From contig NZ_BNBC01000019.1 in the NCBI RefSeq assembly GCF_014654675.1, positions 75,780 through 139,779 on the forward strand: a DNA stretch of 64,000 nucleotides, read 5' to 3'. The position numbers and the translations under genes were made by a program. Origin of the DNA: Streptomyces spiralis. Lineage in GTDB: Bacteria > Actinomycetota > Actinomycetes > Streptomycetales > Streptomycetaceae. The notes under the pieces were generated by a model. The model had not been told where the DNA came from, searched no databases, and worked only from the letters and a program-made list of their open reading frames with translations. This document shows, piece by piece, positions 35,401 to 44,700 of this stretch (its first letter is position 1; the number at the start of each line of letters is the position of its first letter).

Positions 35401-38400
35401 CGGGGGTGCCGATCTCCCAGGTGCCGCCGTTGCGGTCCGTGTACTCCTGGACGCGGTCGCGGGTGGTGTCGTACTGGACCTCGGAGGCGATGCGGCCGCT
35501 CGGCAGCGTGGTCTTCGTCAGGACGTCGGCGGTGCGGCCGCCCTCGCGGTAGTGGGCGGTGACGGCCGCCGTGCCCAGCGGGTGGTGGTAGACGGCGACG
35601 TCGTCGATGGTGCCCGCGAAGGACTTGGCGGCGGTGGAGCCCCAGCCCGGCCAGGAGGCGGGGGTGGTGGCGTACGCGGCGCCGATCTGGTTGTAGGTGA
35701 GGGTGGTCTGCAGCGGCTGCTTGCCCGTGCTGGTCCCGGAGAGCTTGCCGTCCAGGTAGAGGCTCTGGGTGGAGTCGGACATCGACAGCACCGCGTGGTG
35801 CCACTGGCCGTCGTTGACGTTCTTGCCGATGTCGGTGATCGGTCCGGCCGTGCCGGTCCAGAACTGGCCGCGGAGCTTTCCGTCGGTGCCGACGTACAGC
35901 ATCGGGACACCGGTGCCGGGCGTGGTGCCCCAGGCCTTGTCCTGGTAGCCGACTAGCGGGCCGCCGGTGCCGCCGGCGATCGTCTTGAACCACACCTCCA
36001 CCGCTTCGTCACGGCTCTTCTTCAGGGTGCCGGCGGGCAGGTCGACGCGTGAGGTGGTGCCGTTGAAGGACGCGGCGGTGCCGGGGTCGCCGGTGATCGC
36101 GCCGGCGGCCTTCAGGGTGACGTTCTGGTAGGTGCCGCGGTCCTTGCCGAGGTTGGCCTCGTTGGCGCTGTTCGCCGCGGTGCCCTCCTCCTCGCCCAGG
36201 CGCCAGTAGGACTCGGGGCGGGAGTCGAGCACGGTGGTGGCGTAGTGGCTGCCGGTGCCGTAGCCGTACTGGGTGCAGCCGTTCAGCGGGTCGCAGACCT
36301 TGTCCAGCAGATCGCCGGTGTAGCTGTAGTTCCAGGTGAGCGGGGCGCCGTCGACGGGGGTCGTCTGGACCCTGGTGACGTGCGCGCCGGTCCAGGTGAA
36401 GGTCAGCGAGCGGGAGGTGCGGTTGTTCGTCGCGGTCGCGAGCTTGCCGGCGCTGTAGGTGTAGGTGACCGAGTTCGAGTACGCGTCGGTGGTCTTGGCC
36501 AGCAGACCGGTCGTGCTGAACTCGTACGTGCTACCGGACTTGTCCTGCAGCTTGTAGGTGTTGGCCGTGGAGTCGAACGTCAGCTTGGCGAAACGGCCGG
36601 GCGGCGGGGCGTAGGTCCCGTCCGCGTTCCTGCCGAAGCGGACGTCCTGGCCGTCGGGGTAGCGGATGACGACGTTGCCGCTGCCGTCGTCGTCCGGCGT
36701 GAGCCGCATGTCGAAGCGGGTCGTCCAGCCGGCGCCGAAGGCGAGGTCACGGCGCGGGTCGAGGCTGTTGTAGGTACGGATGAGGGTCAGGTCGGGACCG
36801 ACGCCGGCGAGGGACGCGTCGGTCGCGCTGGAGGTGAAGTTGCCGACGTTGGGGTCGAACTCCTTGCCCTGCGCGCCGGAGAGCCGCGAGGTGATCTCGG
36901 GCTGCGGAACGGCGGCGACCAGCGCCACCTGCTGGGTGGGCACCTCGTTGGACGCGTCCTTGACGAAGCCGCGCCACAGATAGGTCTTGCCCCACTTCAG
37001 CCGGCCGGACGGGACCGGGTAGGCCGAACTCGTCTGATAGGCGGAGGTGGTGCAGGCGGTCGGCTTGCCGTCCTTGTCGGCCTCGCAGATCTCGAACTTG
37101 TACTGCAGCGAGGAGCCGGGGGGCGCGTCGATGTCGACGCCGGCCGCCCACAGCTGCGGGGTCAGCGTCTGGGCCTGGTAGCCGTTGGGCGGGAACTGCT
37201 CCTTGACCACCGGCGCGATGTCGAAGACCTGGATGGTCAGGCGCCCCGGCGGCACCTGCTCGTCGGTGAAGACCTTGCCGCCCTGGCGCACCATCGTGAA
37301 GTCGAGCATGTAGACGCCCGGCGGGAGCGCCTTGATGGTGGCGTCGACCGTCGCCTTGGCACCGTGGGCCACGTTGCCGGTGAGGCTGCCCGCACGCTGC
37401 TGCGTGACCAGCTTGCCCTTCTTGTCGTAGGCGCGGTAGGCGAGGTAGTAGGTGGACGGCGTCCAGGTCTCGGCGCCCTTGTTGGTGACGGCGACCTTGA
37501 CCTGGCCGGCCTGGTTCTGCAGCACCGGCGGGTCGGGGACGGGCTTGGGGAAGCTGTAGGAGGCGTTGTACGGGGAGTGCGTGACGTACAGCTTGGGCGG
37601 GTTGGCCGTGGCGTGGCCGGTGAACTTCTTGAACGCGAGCGAGTCGGTGGCCGAGGCCCGCAGGGACAGGCCGTAGTTGGCCTGGGTGCCGTTGACCCAG
37701 CGCTGCACCAGGTCGCGGCCGCCCTTGCCGAGGTCGAAGAGCTCACCGGAGGTGGGGCAGGCGGACTTCGACTGGCCGAAGCCTATGTAGCCGTAGGCGA
37801 AGGACTTCGACGCGAGGGCGGCGCCGACCGAGGGGCCGGGGTAGGCGGTGCCGGTGCCGGCGGTCCATGACCCGGTGACGGGGTGGACGGAGACGGAACG
37901 CGGCTTGCAGGAGGCCGAGTCGAAGTTCACGACCTGCAACTGGACACCGAAGATCTGGTGGTACCTGAGCTCCTCGTCGAGGCCGGGGAAGCCGAGGTAG
38001 GCGGCGGAGGCGCCGTCCGGGCCCTTGCCGACCTGGAGTTCGCTGGAGCCGACGACGGAACCGCCGCTGCGGACGGTCATGGAGGTGGAGGCGGACGTGG
38101 TGTCGACGGAGGGGTCGACGCGGACGGGGAAGGCACGGGCCGGGTCGGCGAGCCAGTCCCGGTCGACGGTCATCTTCAGCGCCTGGCCGCCGTCCTGCTC
38201 GACGAGTTCGTACCTCACGGCGTGCGAGACGGCGTGGGCGGCGTCCTCCATGAAGCCGGCCGGGACGACGGCGCGGGTGCGGCCCTTGGCGTCGGTCAGC
38301 AGTATCGATCCGCCGTCGGCCTTGGCGGTGAGGCCCCTGAGGCGGAGCGGGAAGACGAAGGCGTCCGGGGCGTCGGCGGACTTCAGGACGAGGGTCTCCT

Positions 38401-39139
38401 TCACCCCGCCGGCCCGCGAGTCCAGCCAGAGGTCCGTCCCCGGGAGCACCTGCTCGTAGCTCACGCGGGCACCGTCCGCGCTGCCCCCCACGGAGGCGGC
38501 GCCGCTCAGCCCGTACCCGAAGGACTCGCCGGACGGCAGGGTGACGGAGGCGAGCTCGCCGGCGTCGGCCCGGCCGGCGAAGTGCAGGGCCACGGAGTCG
38601 GCTGCGTTGTCCCAGCCGCCGTGGTCCTCCACGAGCGAGGTGTCGATGGGCCGCCAGACTCCGCGGGCGTCCCGGTAGTTGACGGGTTCGGTGGAGATCT
38701 CGGTGGTGCGGGTGCCGTCCTCGTTGGCGTACGTACGGCTGCGGGCGTCGCGCTCCGAGGCGATCTCCTTGCTCGTCCTGCGGTCGAAGCCCTTGACCTT
38801 CGCGGGGGCCGGCGTGCTGACCTGGACCGTGTTCTTCCGCGCCACGGCCCGTGCGGCGGGTGGGCTCTTCAGTGGGTACTTGGCCCGCAGGGACCGCGGC
38901 ACGCTGTTGTTGCGCCTGCCGCCCGCGGCATGGCTCAGCCCCTCGGCACTGCCCCAGCGCTGACCGGGGCCCTTGGCGGCGGCCGGCTCCCCGGGGAAGA
39001 GGAGGAGCCCGGCGCCCGCGACGGCGAGCGAGCCGACGGCGATGACCGTTGCAACGGCGAGCCCGATGGCCTTGCCCCAGCGCGAACGCAGAAGTCTCGG
39101 CATCAGCAACGTGCGCGCGAGTGTCCGGTACGCCGGCAC
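29402..39139 (-). CDS. giant RHS-repeat polymorphic toxin with Hint autoprotease and deaminase-like tip
   Basis: A 3245-residue exported protein. Residues 1-50 hold a basic stretch and hydrophobic signal/anchor (AIGLAVATVIAVGSLAVAGA). A DNRLRE-type beta module lies near 349-527, a DUF6531-like RHS entry domain near 767, a LamG-type domain near 970-1200, and dozens of YD repeats (xYDxxGRL) run to the RHS core end YTYGAGAPLDYTDPDGHW near 2632-2658. A helical spacer precedes a Hint domain near 2952-3099 (NSFLPGTEVVMADG to LVHNC, with the cleavage Asn-Cys). The final 145 residues carry GSCAEPNIL near 3173 and EICTTC near 3216, the C-A-E and C-x-x-C zinc motifs of toxin deaminases, perhaps YwqJ-like. 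GTG start behind GGGGGGA. An overlapping gene is the probable immunity. Confidence 0.88.
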   Translation of the reverse strand: MPAYRTLARTLLMPRLLRSRWGKAIGLAVATVIAVGSLAVAGAGLLLFPGEPAAAKGPGQRWGSAEGLSHAAGGRRNNSVPRSLRAKYPLKSPPAARAVARKNTVQVSTPAPAKVKGFDRRTSKEIASERDARSRTYANEDGTRTTEISTEPVNYRDARGVWRPIDTSLVEDHGGWDNAADSVALHFAGRADAGELASVTLPSGESFGYGLSGAASVGGSADGARVSYEQVLPGTDLWLDSRAGGVKETLVLKSADAPDAFVFPLRLRGLTAKADGGSILLTDAKGRTRAVVPAGFMEDAAHAVSHAVRYELVEQDGGQALKMTVDRDWLADPARAFPVRVDPSVDTTSASTSMTVRSGGSVVGSSELQVGKGPDGASAAYLGFPGLDEELRYHQIFGVQLQVVNFDSASCKPRSVSVHPVTGSWTAGTGTAYPGPSVGAALASKSFAYGYIGFGQSKSACPTSGELFDLGKGGRDLVQRWVNGTQANYGLSLRASATDSLAFKKFTGHATANPPKLYVTHSPYNASYSFPKPVPDPPVLQNQAGQVKVAVTNKGAETWTPSTYYLAYRAYDKKGKLVTQQRAGSLTGNVAHGAKATVDATIKALPPGVYMLDFTMVRQGGKVFTDEQVPPGRLTIQVFDIAPVVKEQFPPNGYQAQTLTPQLWAAGVDIDAPPGSSLQYKFEICEADKDGKPTACTTSAYQTSSAYPVPSGRLKWGKTYLWRGFVKDASNEVPTQQVALVAAVPQPEITSRLSGAQGKEFDPNVGNFTSSATDASLAGVGPDLTLIRTYNSLDPRRDLAFGAGWTTRFDMRLTPDDDGSGNVVIRYPDGQDVRFGRNADGTYAPPPGRFAKLTFDSTANTYKLQDKSGSTYEFSTTGLLAKTTDAYSNSVTYTYSAGKLATATNNRTSRSLTFTWTGAHVTRVQTTPVDGAPLTWNYSYTGDLLDKVCDPLNGCTQYGYGTGSHYATTVLDSRPESYWRLGEEEGTAANSANEANLGKDRGTYQNVTLKAAGAITGDPGTAASFNGTTSRVDLPAGTLKKSRDEAVEVWFKTIAGGTGGPLVGYQDKAWGTTPGTGVPMLYVGTDGKLRGQFWTGTAGPITDIGKNVNDGQWHHAVLSMSDSTQSLYLDGKLSGTSTGKQPLQTTLTYNQIGAAYATTPASWPGWGSTAAKSFAGTIDDVAVYHHPLGTAAVTAHYREGGRTADVLTKTTLPSGRIASEVQYDTTRDRVQEYTDRNGGTWEIGTPAVFGNDKDLRRTVEVRDPMDAPYFYEYDGLSSRLLRYGEPMALGARESVTASPSPSPTDPGQVCTEPDPGDPAFCTNPPGDGGDGPDFIRYPVDGVAIRSFEYDDNGFQTGITSENGDKVTLGYDDRGNVTSRTTCRAQGDCQTSYTTYPTATGDFDLRADQPSETRDGRSTGPTDNRYLTKYTYNTSGALLTQTAPDGGTARNTYTTGAEPAVGGGNTPTGLPLTTADPRGKITRYQYYKNGDLAWVTDPSGSVTKYTYDALGRKLSETVVTDAQPAGTTSTFTYDKLSRVHTLTDPAATNAVTSGKHQQRTTTDYDADGNVVRTEIDDVLGGDAARVMTFGLDDHGRPELVTDAEGDETSYTYDVFGNKTSMVDANGNHFDYVYTARNMLAETRLRDWDDDGGDDSYTVMQSYAYDMGGRLVRHTDSMGRSLMYQYYGDDLVKSITLKDFHNPDGTKRDIVVESDTYDGAGNVLTETTANGKLVTAYTYDPVGRVKSEVVDPDGLTRRTTYTYDLAGNVLTTASSGSPSNVPWPVSVSGDSVRYEYDDAGNVLHETVENGTDSRTTDYTYDERGLTTSKTDPAGNKTEYAYDELGRAVSVTAPAVRTESGGSTPATTRPTTFTGYDTFGAVTESVDALGNVNRTAYDRLGRAITETAPSYTAPGSTETVAPTVTNTYDALGNLTESTDPLGRVTKFQYDRQNRLTVKDVPVGTGDERGQWTYTYTRTGEVLSVTDPNGARAETTYDDLDRPVTTTQIERKPQPGAFTTRNEYDDAGNVVKQTSPSGAVSQFTYDSLSQLTRMQEPSGAITQLGYDASGREVRHTDGMGRTSAKIYDQLGQLVQDQDLDPFNSVLRKVGYAYDKAGNLVASTNPLNRTTTYTYDALNRLTTQTEPVSDSKSITTSFGYDALGNRTRYTDGRGNPTIYTVNTLGLPESVIEPATDRDPSPAARTWTTAYDADGEPVKLTAPGNVVREREYDKAGQLVRETGTGAEATTPEKRFQYDPAGRLVEATSPQGDDTYEYNDRGALLKATGPSGDATYTYDNDGLLTSRTDAAGTASFTYAKQQLTSATDPLTGVRQSYTYDGAGAVKKVDYGAGQSRDFTYDDLGRLDTDTLKNSGGRTMASTDYGYDTDDRLTSKTTAGTAKAGTNTYGYDYAGRLTSWTADGTTTDYGWDDSGNRVKNGGKTAAFDERNRLLSDGDYTYDYTSRGTLASRTSSGLKEDFTFDAFDRLVKAGQSGTEYTYDSLDRIAARNGVDFSYAGFAPDPVRDQTATYGRGAADELLSVAENGGTARLTLEDKHGDVVGSMSAADGAAPALDESTAFDPFGQVLGTADMDGNLGYQGDWTDPDTDQVNMGSRWYDPGTGTFDSQDSYLYSSGASILANRYTYGAGAPLDYTDPDGHWPSCGWCKKAVSWTGKKLRQGAHWVSKTAQSVWHGVQWAWNNPGAAFKLALSYVGKAASWVYRKSGLKTVVDATVNAVKWVGQKTGITEWAREKARQAARAAYQAKVYITKKARQAASFAAQHNPIPAILAATKPLIAVGKAIVTADPNLPAIVVGAAVQVVADAAKAADAIRDEVVKQVGSVVESVSDAVDWGEVWDGVKTVGNIVGDVTGFNDIKNCVTTGDMESCAWAAATVGGIVLGGAGAAAVRAAKAGRMAAKAAKYADEIAKAAEKGKKVLEEAESVAECVSTARDVASLASGNSFLPGTEVVMADGSRKPIEKVREGDEVLATDPTTGKTSKEKVTDTIEGKGTKKLVRLTIDTDGDQGHATDTITATAGHPFWVPDLKKWLKAGELKPGQWLQTGTGTWVQVDAVSAWTQQAAVYNLTVDTAHTYYVAAGKTSTLVHNCPAGRGTRGAQGKFQPTITVHRAQGDWNMDERISEATGLRYEAAERATGKAKSRTYTAAVHKKSGDIAVGCSGNGSCAEPNILDHTGWDADDVVFTRAIRREDFGDGNGKILQEKEICTTCQGNYPTDNFVHSVIYDPEGPWMIGQ

Positions 39140-39228
39140 GATCCCCCCACAGATCGAACGAATGAGCAGGGGAAGCCTGTCGGATCACCATGACCATGTC
39201 GACTGGATGACAAGACCATTCACCTTGG

Positions 39229-39250
39229 CGTGATCATTACGTGATCATTA
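39229..39250. repeat. tandem direct repeat, probable operator
   Basis: The unit CGTGATCATTA occurs twice back to back. Each contains the palindrome TGATCA, and the 11-base period puts the two on the same face of the helix. It lies 90 bases upstream of the RHS start. Likely a binding site for a dimeric regulator controlling one or both divergent genes. Confidence 0.5.
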
Positions 39251-39485
39251 CCTTCGGAATCGACACGTGCTTTTCCCAAGGCACCCACTGGTGGTGCCGG
39301 TTTCGGGGCTCAGGATTCCGGCAGGGGTCGACATGGGTTCCCCCGAGGCTTCATTCAACGGAAATACGGCGGGAGTTCACGCGGGATTCACCTGACGCCT
39401 CAGAGGACGCCGAATCACCGCCGGGTGGGCCGTCAAATTGAAATCCCATCAATCGACCACGGTGCAAGTCGTGTTGAGCCCATCT

Positions 39486-39563
39486 GTTTACCTTCAAGAT
39501 CCTTATCGGCGATCTTTGTTCACCTTGCTGAAACGGTCGCGTTCACCCTCGGACGCCTAACGT
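39486..39563 (+). promoter_or_regulatory. promoter of the lectin gene with PHO-box-like elements
   Basis: GTTTACC (39486), GTTCACC (39518) and GTTCACC (39541) recur with spacings of 32 and 23 bases, close to multiples of the 11-base PhoP direct-repeat unit of Streptomyces. A TAACGT hexamer at 39558-39563 is a plausible -10. It would put the transcription start at or next to ATG 39571, which has no Shine-Dalgarno, suggesting a leaderless mRNA. PhoP control is tentative because spacing is imperfect. Confidence 0.35.
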
Positions 39564-39570
39564 CCACGTC

Positions 39571-41538
39571 ATGAATCGGACTTCACCTCGCACACTCATC
39601 TCCGCCACAGCTCTGGCCGCGGCCCTGGCGACCGCCCTTCCGCTCACCGGCGCACTGCCCTCCGCTCCCGCGGCGGCCGCCGTGTCACTGACCTGCGGCT
39701 CCGCCGGGGCGACCTACACCCTGGACTCCGCCGGCAAGCTCAGCAGAACCGACATGCCGGACCCGGCGGTCGGCAACGCCCTGCCCGCCGGCAACACCAT
39801 CGACACCACCTGGACCGGCTACGGCCTCATGCTCGCCGGCCCCGGCGCGTCCTTCTACGGCATCAAGTCGGACGGGCTGTACTACAGCCACCGGATCACC
39901 TCCAGCACCACCTGGGACGTCCACCACCGGAAGATCAGCTCCGACTTCACCCAGTTCAGGGCCGCCGGCCGGACCGACGACATCACCATCGACCGCGGCG
40001 GCTACATATGGTCGCTCTCCGGCACCACCAACGACCTGCGCTGGTACCGCTACGACGCGACCGCCGACAAGTTCGTCGAGGGCAGCGGCAAAATCGTCGA
40101 CAAGGGCTGGAACTACGACGCCATCTACGCGGGCGACCGCGGCGTCATCTACGGCCGTGACGCCACCGACGGCAAGCTCTACCGATCGCGTTATGACTAC
40201 ACCAGCCAGCGCTGGATCGAACGCCATGTGCTGGCGTCCGCCGCCGACTGGAGCGACACCAAGTTCATGCCGTCCTACGGCGGTGACACGCTGTTCCGCG
40301 TCAAGGGCGGCGGCGCCGTCACGTACTACCGCTTCGACGAGGACACCCGCAACTTCCCCGTCTACAACAAGCAGGTCGAGGCGTCCGGCTGGGCCGGCTA
40401 CGTCTCTGTCTCGGCGGGGCCCGACATCTGCAAGCTCAACGTCAACTACACACCCGCGGCGACGCCCGTGCCGCTGGAGTCGTACACCCCCAACTCCGTC
40501 ATGCAGGCGTCCGACGGCAAGCTGGAGATCGCCTACACCGACAACATCGGCCGCCTGGTCCACGGCCGCACCGACCCGGCCGACATCAACGGCGCCCAGT
40601 GGACGGTGATCTCCGGCCAGGAGGCCTTCACCGGCCGGCCCTCGCTCTCCGCGCACACCGACGGCCGTGTCGTCGTCACCGCCCACAACACCTCCGGCAG
40701 CGTCTGGCAGCGCAACCAGTCCGCCGTGGGCAGCGCCGACTGGGGCAACTGGATCGATCTGGCCGGCGCCATGCAGCAGCACGCCGTCACCGGCAAGACC
40801 CCGAGCGGTCTGATGACCCAGTTCGCCGTCGACGCGGACGGCAAGCCCTGGTACCGCATCCAGCAGCGCGCCAACGTCGACTTCATGGGCTGGATGCCGC
40901 TCTCCGGCAGCGGTTTCACCGGCCCCCTCACCGCCGTCACCGTGCGCGACGGCATCCAGCTCTTCGGCAGGGAGGCCGACGGCACCCTCTCCACCGCGCT
41001 CTTCAAGGAGGGCGGCACGCTCTCGGCGTGGACCGGCTTGGGCACCCAGGCCATCGACGGCACGCCGTCCGTCATCGTCTACCCCGGCTACCGCATGCGT
41101 GTCTTCGCCACGGACCCGAACGGCAACGTGGTCACCACCGGCCAGTCCGCCGAGGGCGGGGCCTACGGAGCCTGGGAGACCATCGCCGGCATCACCGCGC
41201 AGGGCTCCCCCAGCGCCGTGATCTCCCCGCTGACCGGCCTCACCGAGGTCGTCGTCCGCGGCACCGACGGCTACGTCCACAACACCGGGGAGACCGCGCA
41301 GGGCAGTGGTGCCTGGCGCGCCTGGCAGCAGGTGAGCTTCGAGGCGTCGGCCACCGAGCCGACCGCCTTCACCTACACCAACCCCACCGGCCCGACCTGG
41401 GCCTACACCTTCCGTACCGCCGACAACCAGACCCGCATCTACCAGGTGCAGCAGACCTCTTCGCTCAGCACGATGCGCGCCGCGGCCGACGCGCCGGACT
41501 TCCAGGGCAGCAAGCTGCCCGCCCCTCCGGCCAAGTGA
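39571..41538 (+). CDS. secreted tachylectin-like beta-propeller lectin
   Basis: A 655-residue secreted protein. The signal peptide (LISATALAAALATALPLTG to APAAAA) is followed by a tachylectin-type beta-propeller at about 40-295 (DSAGKLSRTDMPD, FYGIKSDGLYYSHRI, IYGRDATDGKLYRSRYDY), a family binding N-acetyl sugars. A second repeat region at about 300-640 has W-x-x-L/I blades (WQRNQSAVGSADWGNWIDL, GAYGAWETIAG, GAWRAWQQV) like PLL-type fucose-binding propellers. No catalytic motif is seen. It lies just upstream of a secreted sialidase on the same strand, so both may act on host or environmental glycans. No ribosome-binding site precedes the ATG. Confidence 0.8.
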   Translation: MNRTSPRTLISATALAAALATALPLTGALPSAPAAAAVSLTCGSAGATYTLDSAGKLSRTDMPDPAVGNALPAGNTIDTTWTGYGLMLAGPGASFYGIKSDGLYYSHRITSSTTWDVHHRKISSDFTQFRAAGRTDDITIDRGGYIWSLSGTTNDLRWYRYDATADKFVEGSGKIVDKGWNYDAIYAGDRGVIYGRDATDGKLYRSRYDYTSQRWIERHVLASAADWSDTKFMPSYGGDTLFRVKGGGAVTYYRFDEDTRNFPVYNKQVEASGWAGYVSVSAGPDICKLNVNYTPAATPVPLESYTPNSVMQASDGKLEIAYTDNIGRLVHGRTDPADINGAQWTVISGQEAFTGRPSLSAHTDGRVVVTAHNTSGSVWQRNQSAVGSADWGNWIDLAGAMQQHAVTGKTPSGLMTQFAVDADGKPWYRIQQRANVDFMGWMPLSGSGFTGPLTAVTVRDGIQLFGREADGTLSTALFKEGGTLSAWTGLGTQAIDGTPSVIVYPGYRMRVFATDPNGNVVTTGQSAEGGAYGAWETIAGITAQGSPSAVISPLTGLTEVVVRGTDGYVHNTGETAQGSGAWRAWQQVSFEASATEPTAFTYTNPTGPTWAYTFRTADNQTRIYQVQQTSSLSTMRAAADAPDFQGSKLPAPPAK

Positions 41539-41550
41539 TCACACCATAGA

Positions 41551-41585
41551 GGGGGCCGTGACGGCCCGACGGCCGTCACGCCCCG
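41551..41585 (+). terminator. hairpin after the lectin gene
   Basis: GTGACGGCC-CGAC-GGCCGTCAC is a perfect nine-pair stem with a tetraloop, extended by GGG/CCC pairs outside one mismatch. It begins 12 bases after the lectin stop and ends 140 bases before the sialidase start, so the two genes may be transcribed separately. Confidence 0.6.
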
Positions 41586-41725
41586 CCTCCACCGCCGCCC
41601 GCTCTGCCCGTCTCCCTCCGTCCTGTCGGCACGGGGAACGGCGGACCGGGCGGCGGTCCGCTGACGGCCAGACGCCCCAGATCCTCACCCGAGGTCCGCA
41701 CCGCACCAGAAAGGTCTGCACCGCC

Positions 41726-44700
41726 GTGTCCCGGCCACGCCTGCGCGCCCTCGGCGCCGCCCTCGTCACCCTGCCCCTGATCCTCCTGGGAGCCGTCGCT
41801 CCGCCCGCCGCCGCCGGCGGTACCCAGCCGTCGTCCGACGGCCTCATCGGGACCGAACAGATCCTGTACCGCTCCGGGACCGCCGGATACGGCTGTTTCC
41901 GCATCCCCACGATCGTCCGTACGAAGGCGGGCACCCTGCTCGCCTTCGCGGAGGCCCGCCGCTCGCCCTCCTGCGCCGACCGGGGTGCCATCGACATCGT
42001 CGTCCGCCGCTCCACCAACGGCGGCCGCACCTGGGGCCCCATGCGCGTGGCGCTCGCCGGCAGCGACACCGACCCGGAGACGCCGTACACGCGCGGCAAC
42101 CCCTCCCCCGTCGCCGACCTGCGCACCGGCTCCGTCTACCTGCTCTCCACGTCGGAACCGGCCGAGCCGGGCGGCAGACGGCTGCCGTGGATCCAGCGCA
42201 GCACGGACGACGGGCTGACCTTCGGCGCACCGAAGCCGCTGCCGCGGCTGACGAACGCGCAGGACGGCTGGTTCGGCACCGGCCCCTCGCACGGCATCCA
42301 GCTCAAGCGCGGCGACAAGGCGGGCCGGCTGGTGGTGGGGGCGTACGAGTCACCCCCGCAGTCCGGTCAGGATCCCCAGCTCGTCGGAGTGCTCTACAGC
42401 GACGACGGCGACGAGTGGTTCGCGAGCGCCACGGCCGACTCCGCCGGGCCCGGGATGCTGCCGGGCGAACCCACCGTCGCCGAACTCGACAACGGGGACG
42501 TCTACATCAACGCCCGCAACAACAACGGTGCTTCGTCCGGTCACCGTACGCACGCCGTCAGCACCGACTCGGGCGCGACCGTGCCCGCGCAGCAGGTGGT
42601 TCCCTCGCTGACCACGCCCGAGGTGCAGGCGTCGGTCCTCGCGCTGGAGCAGACGTACCGGGCCACGCCCGGTGACACGCTCGTCCTCTCGGCGCCCTCG
42701 CACCCGACGGACCGCCAGAACATGCGGATCCGTTACTCCACGGACCGCGGCACCACCTGGCACGACGCCGCACAGATCAACGCCAAGCGGGCCGGGTACT
42801 CGGACCTGGCCGAGCTCACCGACGGCGAGCTGGGCCTGGTCTACGAGGGCGGCGACGGCTTCTCCGCCGCCAACATCTACTTCAACCGCTTCACCCCGGC
42901 GGCGGCCGGTGTACCGGGCACCTTCACCGGCGCCGTCCACCCGCAGGCCTCCCGGGCCGCGGGCCGCACCACTCCTGACGCCACGCCCGAGGCCGACGAC
43001 GCCTATCTCGCCGGGGGTTCGGCGCTCGGCGCCGGGCGCTTCGGCCAGGGGCTCGTGCTCGACGCCGACGGTGAGTACGCCGACGTGCCGTACACGCCGG
43101 GCATCGACCCGGGCGACGGCGACTTCACCTGCTCGCTGTTCTTCAAGTACAAGGCGCAGCCCGGCGAGACCCAGCAACGGGTACTGATGTGGGCCTACGG
43201 CTACGGCGCGGCGAAGCCGCAGGTGTGGGTGCGCGCCCAGCCCGGCCAGGACCGGCTGTACGCCTGGGTGCAGGGCACCGGCGGCACCGCCTCCGTCGCC
43301 CTGCCCGATGCAGGCCCGTCGACCGCATTCGGCGACGACGCCTGGCACCATCTGGCCCTGGTGCGCAGCGGCGGACGGATCACGCTCTCGGTGGACGGCA
43401 CGTCCTCGGCGCAGGCCACGGGGGTGGCCGGGTCGGTCAGCGCCGAACGCGTCGACGGTGTCGACGGGATCCGGCTCGGGGCCAAGCCCGACACCGCGGC
43501 CGGTGACCCCTTCAGCGGCGGCCTGGACGAGTTCCGGGTGTACCTCGGCGCGCTGACGGATACCCAGCTCGCGGAGTTGCGATCGGCGAACGCGGCCCCT
43601 TCCGCGGAGGGTTCGCTCGGTGTGCGGCTGCCGTTCCAGGTGGTCGACACCGCCGATGTGCCCGCGCTGACCTCGGTCGCGATCGAGGACGACGTCTCGG
43701 GGCACTGTGCCGACGGCACCCTTCTCGGCGGAGTGCCCGGTGAGGTGGCCGGCCGGGTCGGCAAGGGCGCGATCTCCGTCTCGGCGTCCCGGCCCGGCGT
43801 CGAGGTCCCCTATCTGCCGGCCCTCGACGTCGGCTCGGGCGACTTCACCTACACCCTGTGGTTCCGGCACACCCTGACCGCGACCGACCCGAACGCCGCG
43901 CTGCTGTGGGCCTACGGCTCCGTCTCCGGCGAACCCTCGCTGTGGGTGCGCGCACAGCCGTCACAGAGACGGCTGCTCGCCTGGGCCGAGACGCCCTCGG
44001 GTGCGGTGCAGGTGGCCCTGCCCGACCCCGGCCCGTCGGCCGCCTTCGGCGACGGCGCCTGGCACCTGCTCGCGGTCGGCCGGAGCGGTGGCACGCTGCG
44101 GCTGAGCGTGGACGGAACCACGGCCGCCGAGACGACGGGGCTGTCCGGTGCCCTCACCTCGACGGCCACACCGGAGGGGCTGAGGATCGGCTCCAAGCCG
44201 GGCGACCTCGATGTGTTCACCGGCTCCCTGGACGAGGCCCGGCTCTACAAGCGGGCGCTCACCGCGGACGAACTGACGAGGGTCGCGCGGTCCGCCGTCG
44301 GTTCCGCGGGCGGCTACCCGACCGACAGGCCCGCCCTGTCGTGGTCCATGGAGAACGGCAACACCGAGGCCCACCAGGTGGTCAGACCGGCCGCGGGCCC
44401 GGCGACCCCGGACTCGTCGGTGCACTGCGGCCACGCCTTCGTACGGGGCGGAGCCCGGCCTGCGGCCTCGGCGGGCAGGTTCGGTGCGGGACTTGCCCTG
44501 GACGGCACGGACGACTCCGTCGAGCTGCCGTACGGCGCGGACCTGGCCCTCGGCTCCCGCGACTTCACCGTGGCGACCTGGATGCGCTACACGGCCGGCC
44601 AGACGAGCGCCAACCAGGTCCTCTTCTGGGCCTACGGCGTCGGCGCCGCCGAACGGCAGCTGTGGCTGCGGGCCCAGCCGGGCCAGGACCGGCTCGCCGC

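Larger units (their letters stand above)
39140..39570. other. divergent intergenic region between RHS toxin and lectin genes
   Basis: A 430-base, relatively AT-rich region separating two divergent exported-protein genes. It holds a tandem 11-base direct repeat at 39229-39250 and three GTTYACC elements nearer the lectin gene. No coding potential is seen on either strand. Confidence 0.5.

Noticed and set aside
31200..36500. short recurrent motifs in the RHS gene as a possible CRISPR or DNA repeat array
   Set aside because: The recurrence comes from imperfect YD peptide repeats of the protein, with no constant repeat-spacer structure.
41558..41725. upstream extension of the sialidase gene
   Set aside because: It overlaps the hairpin after the lectin gene and precedes a normal signal peptide beginning at GTG 41726.
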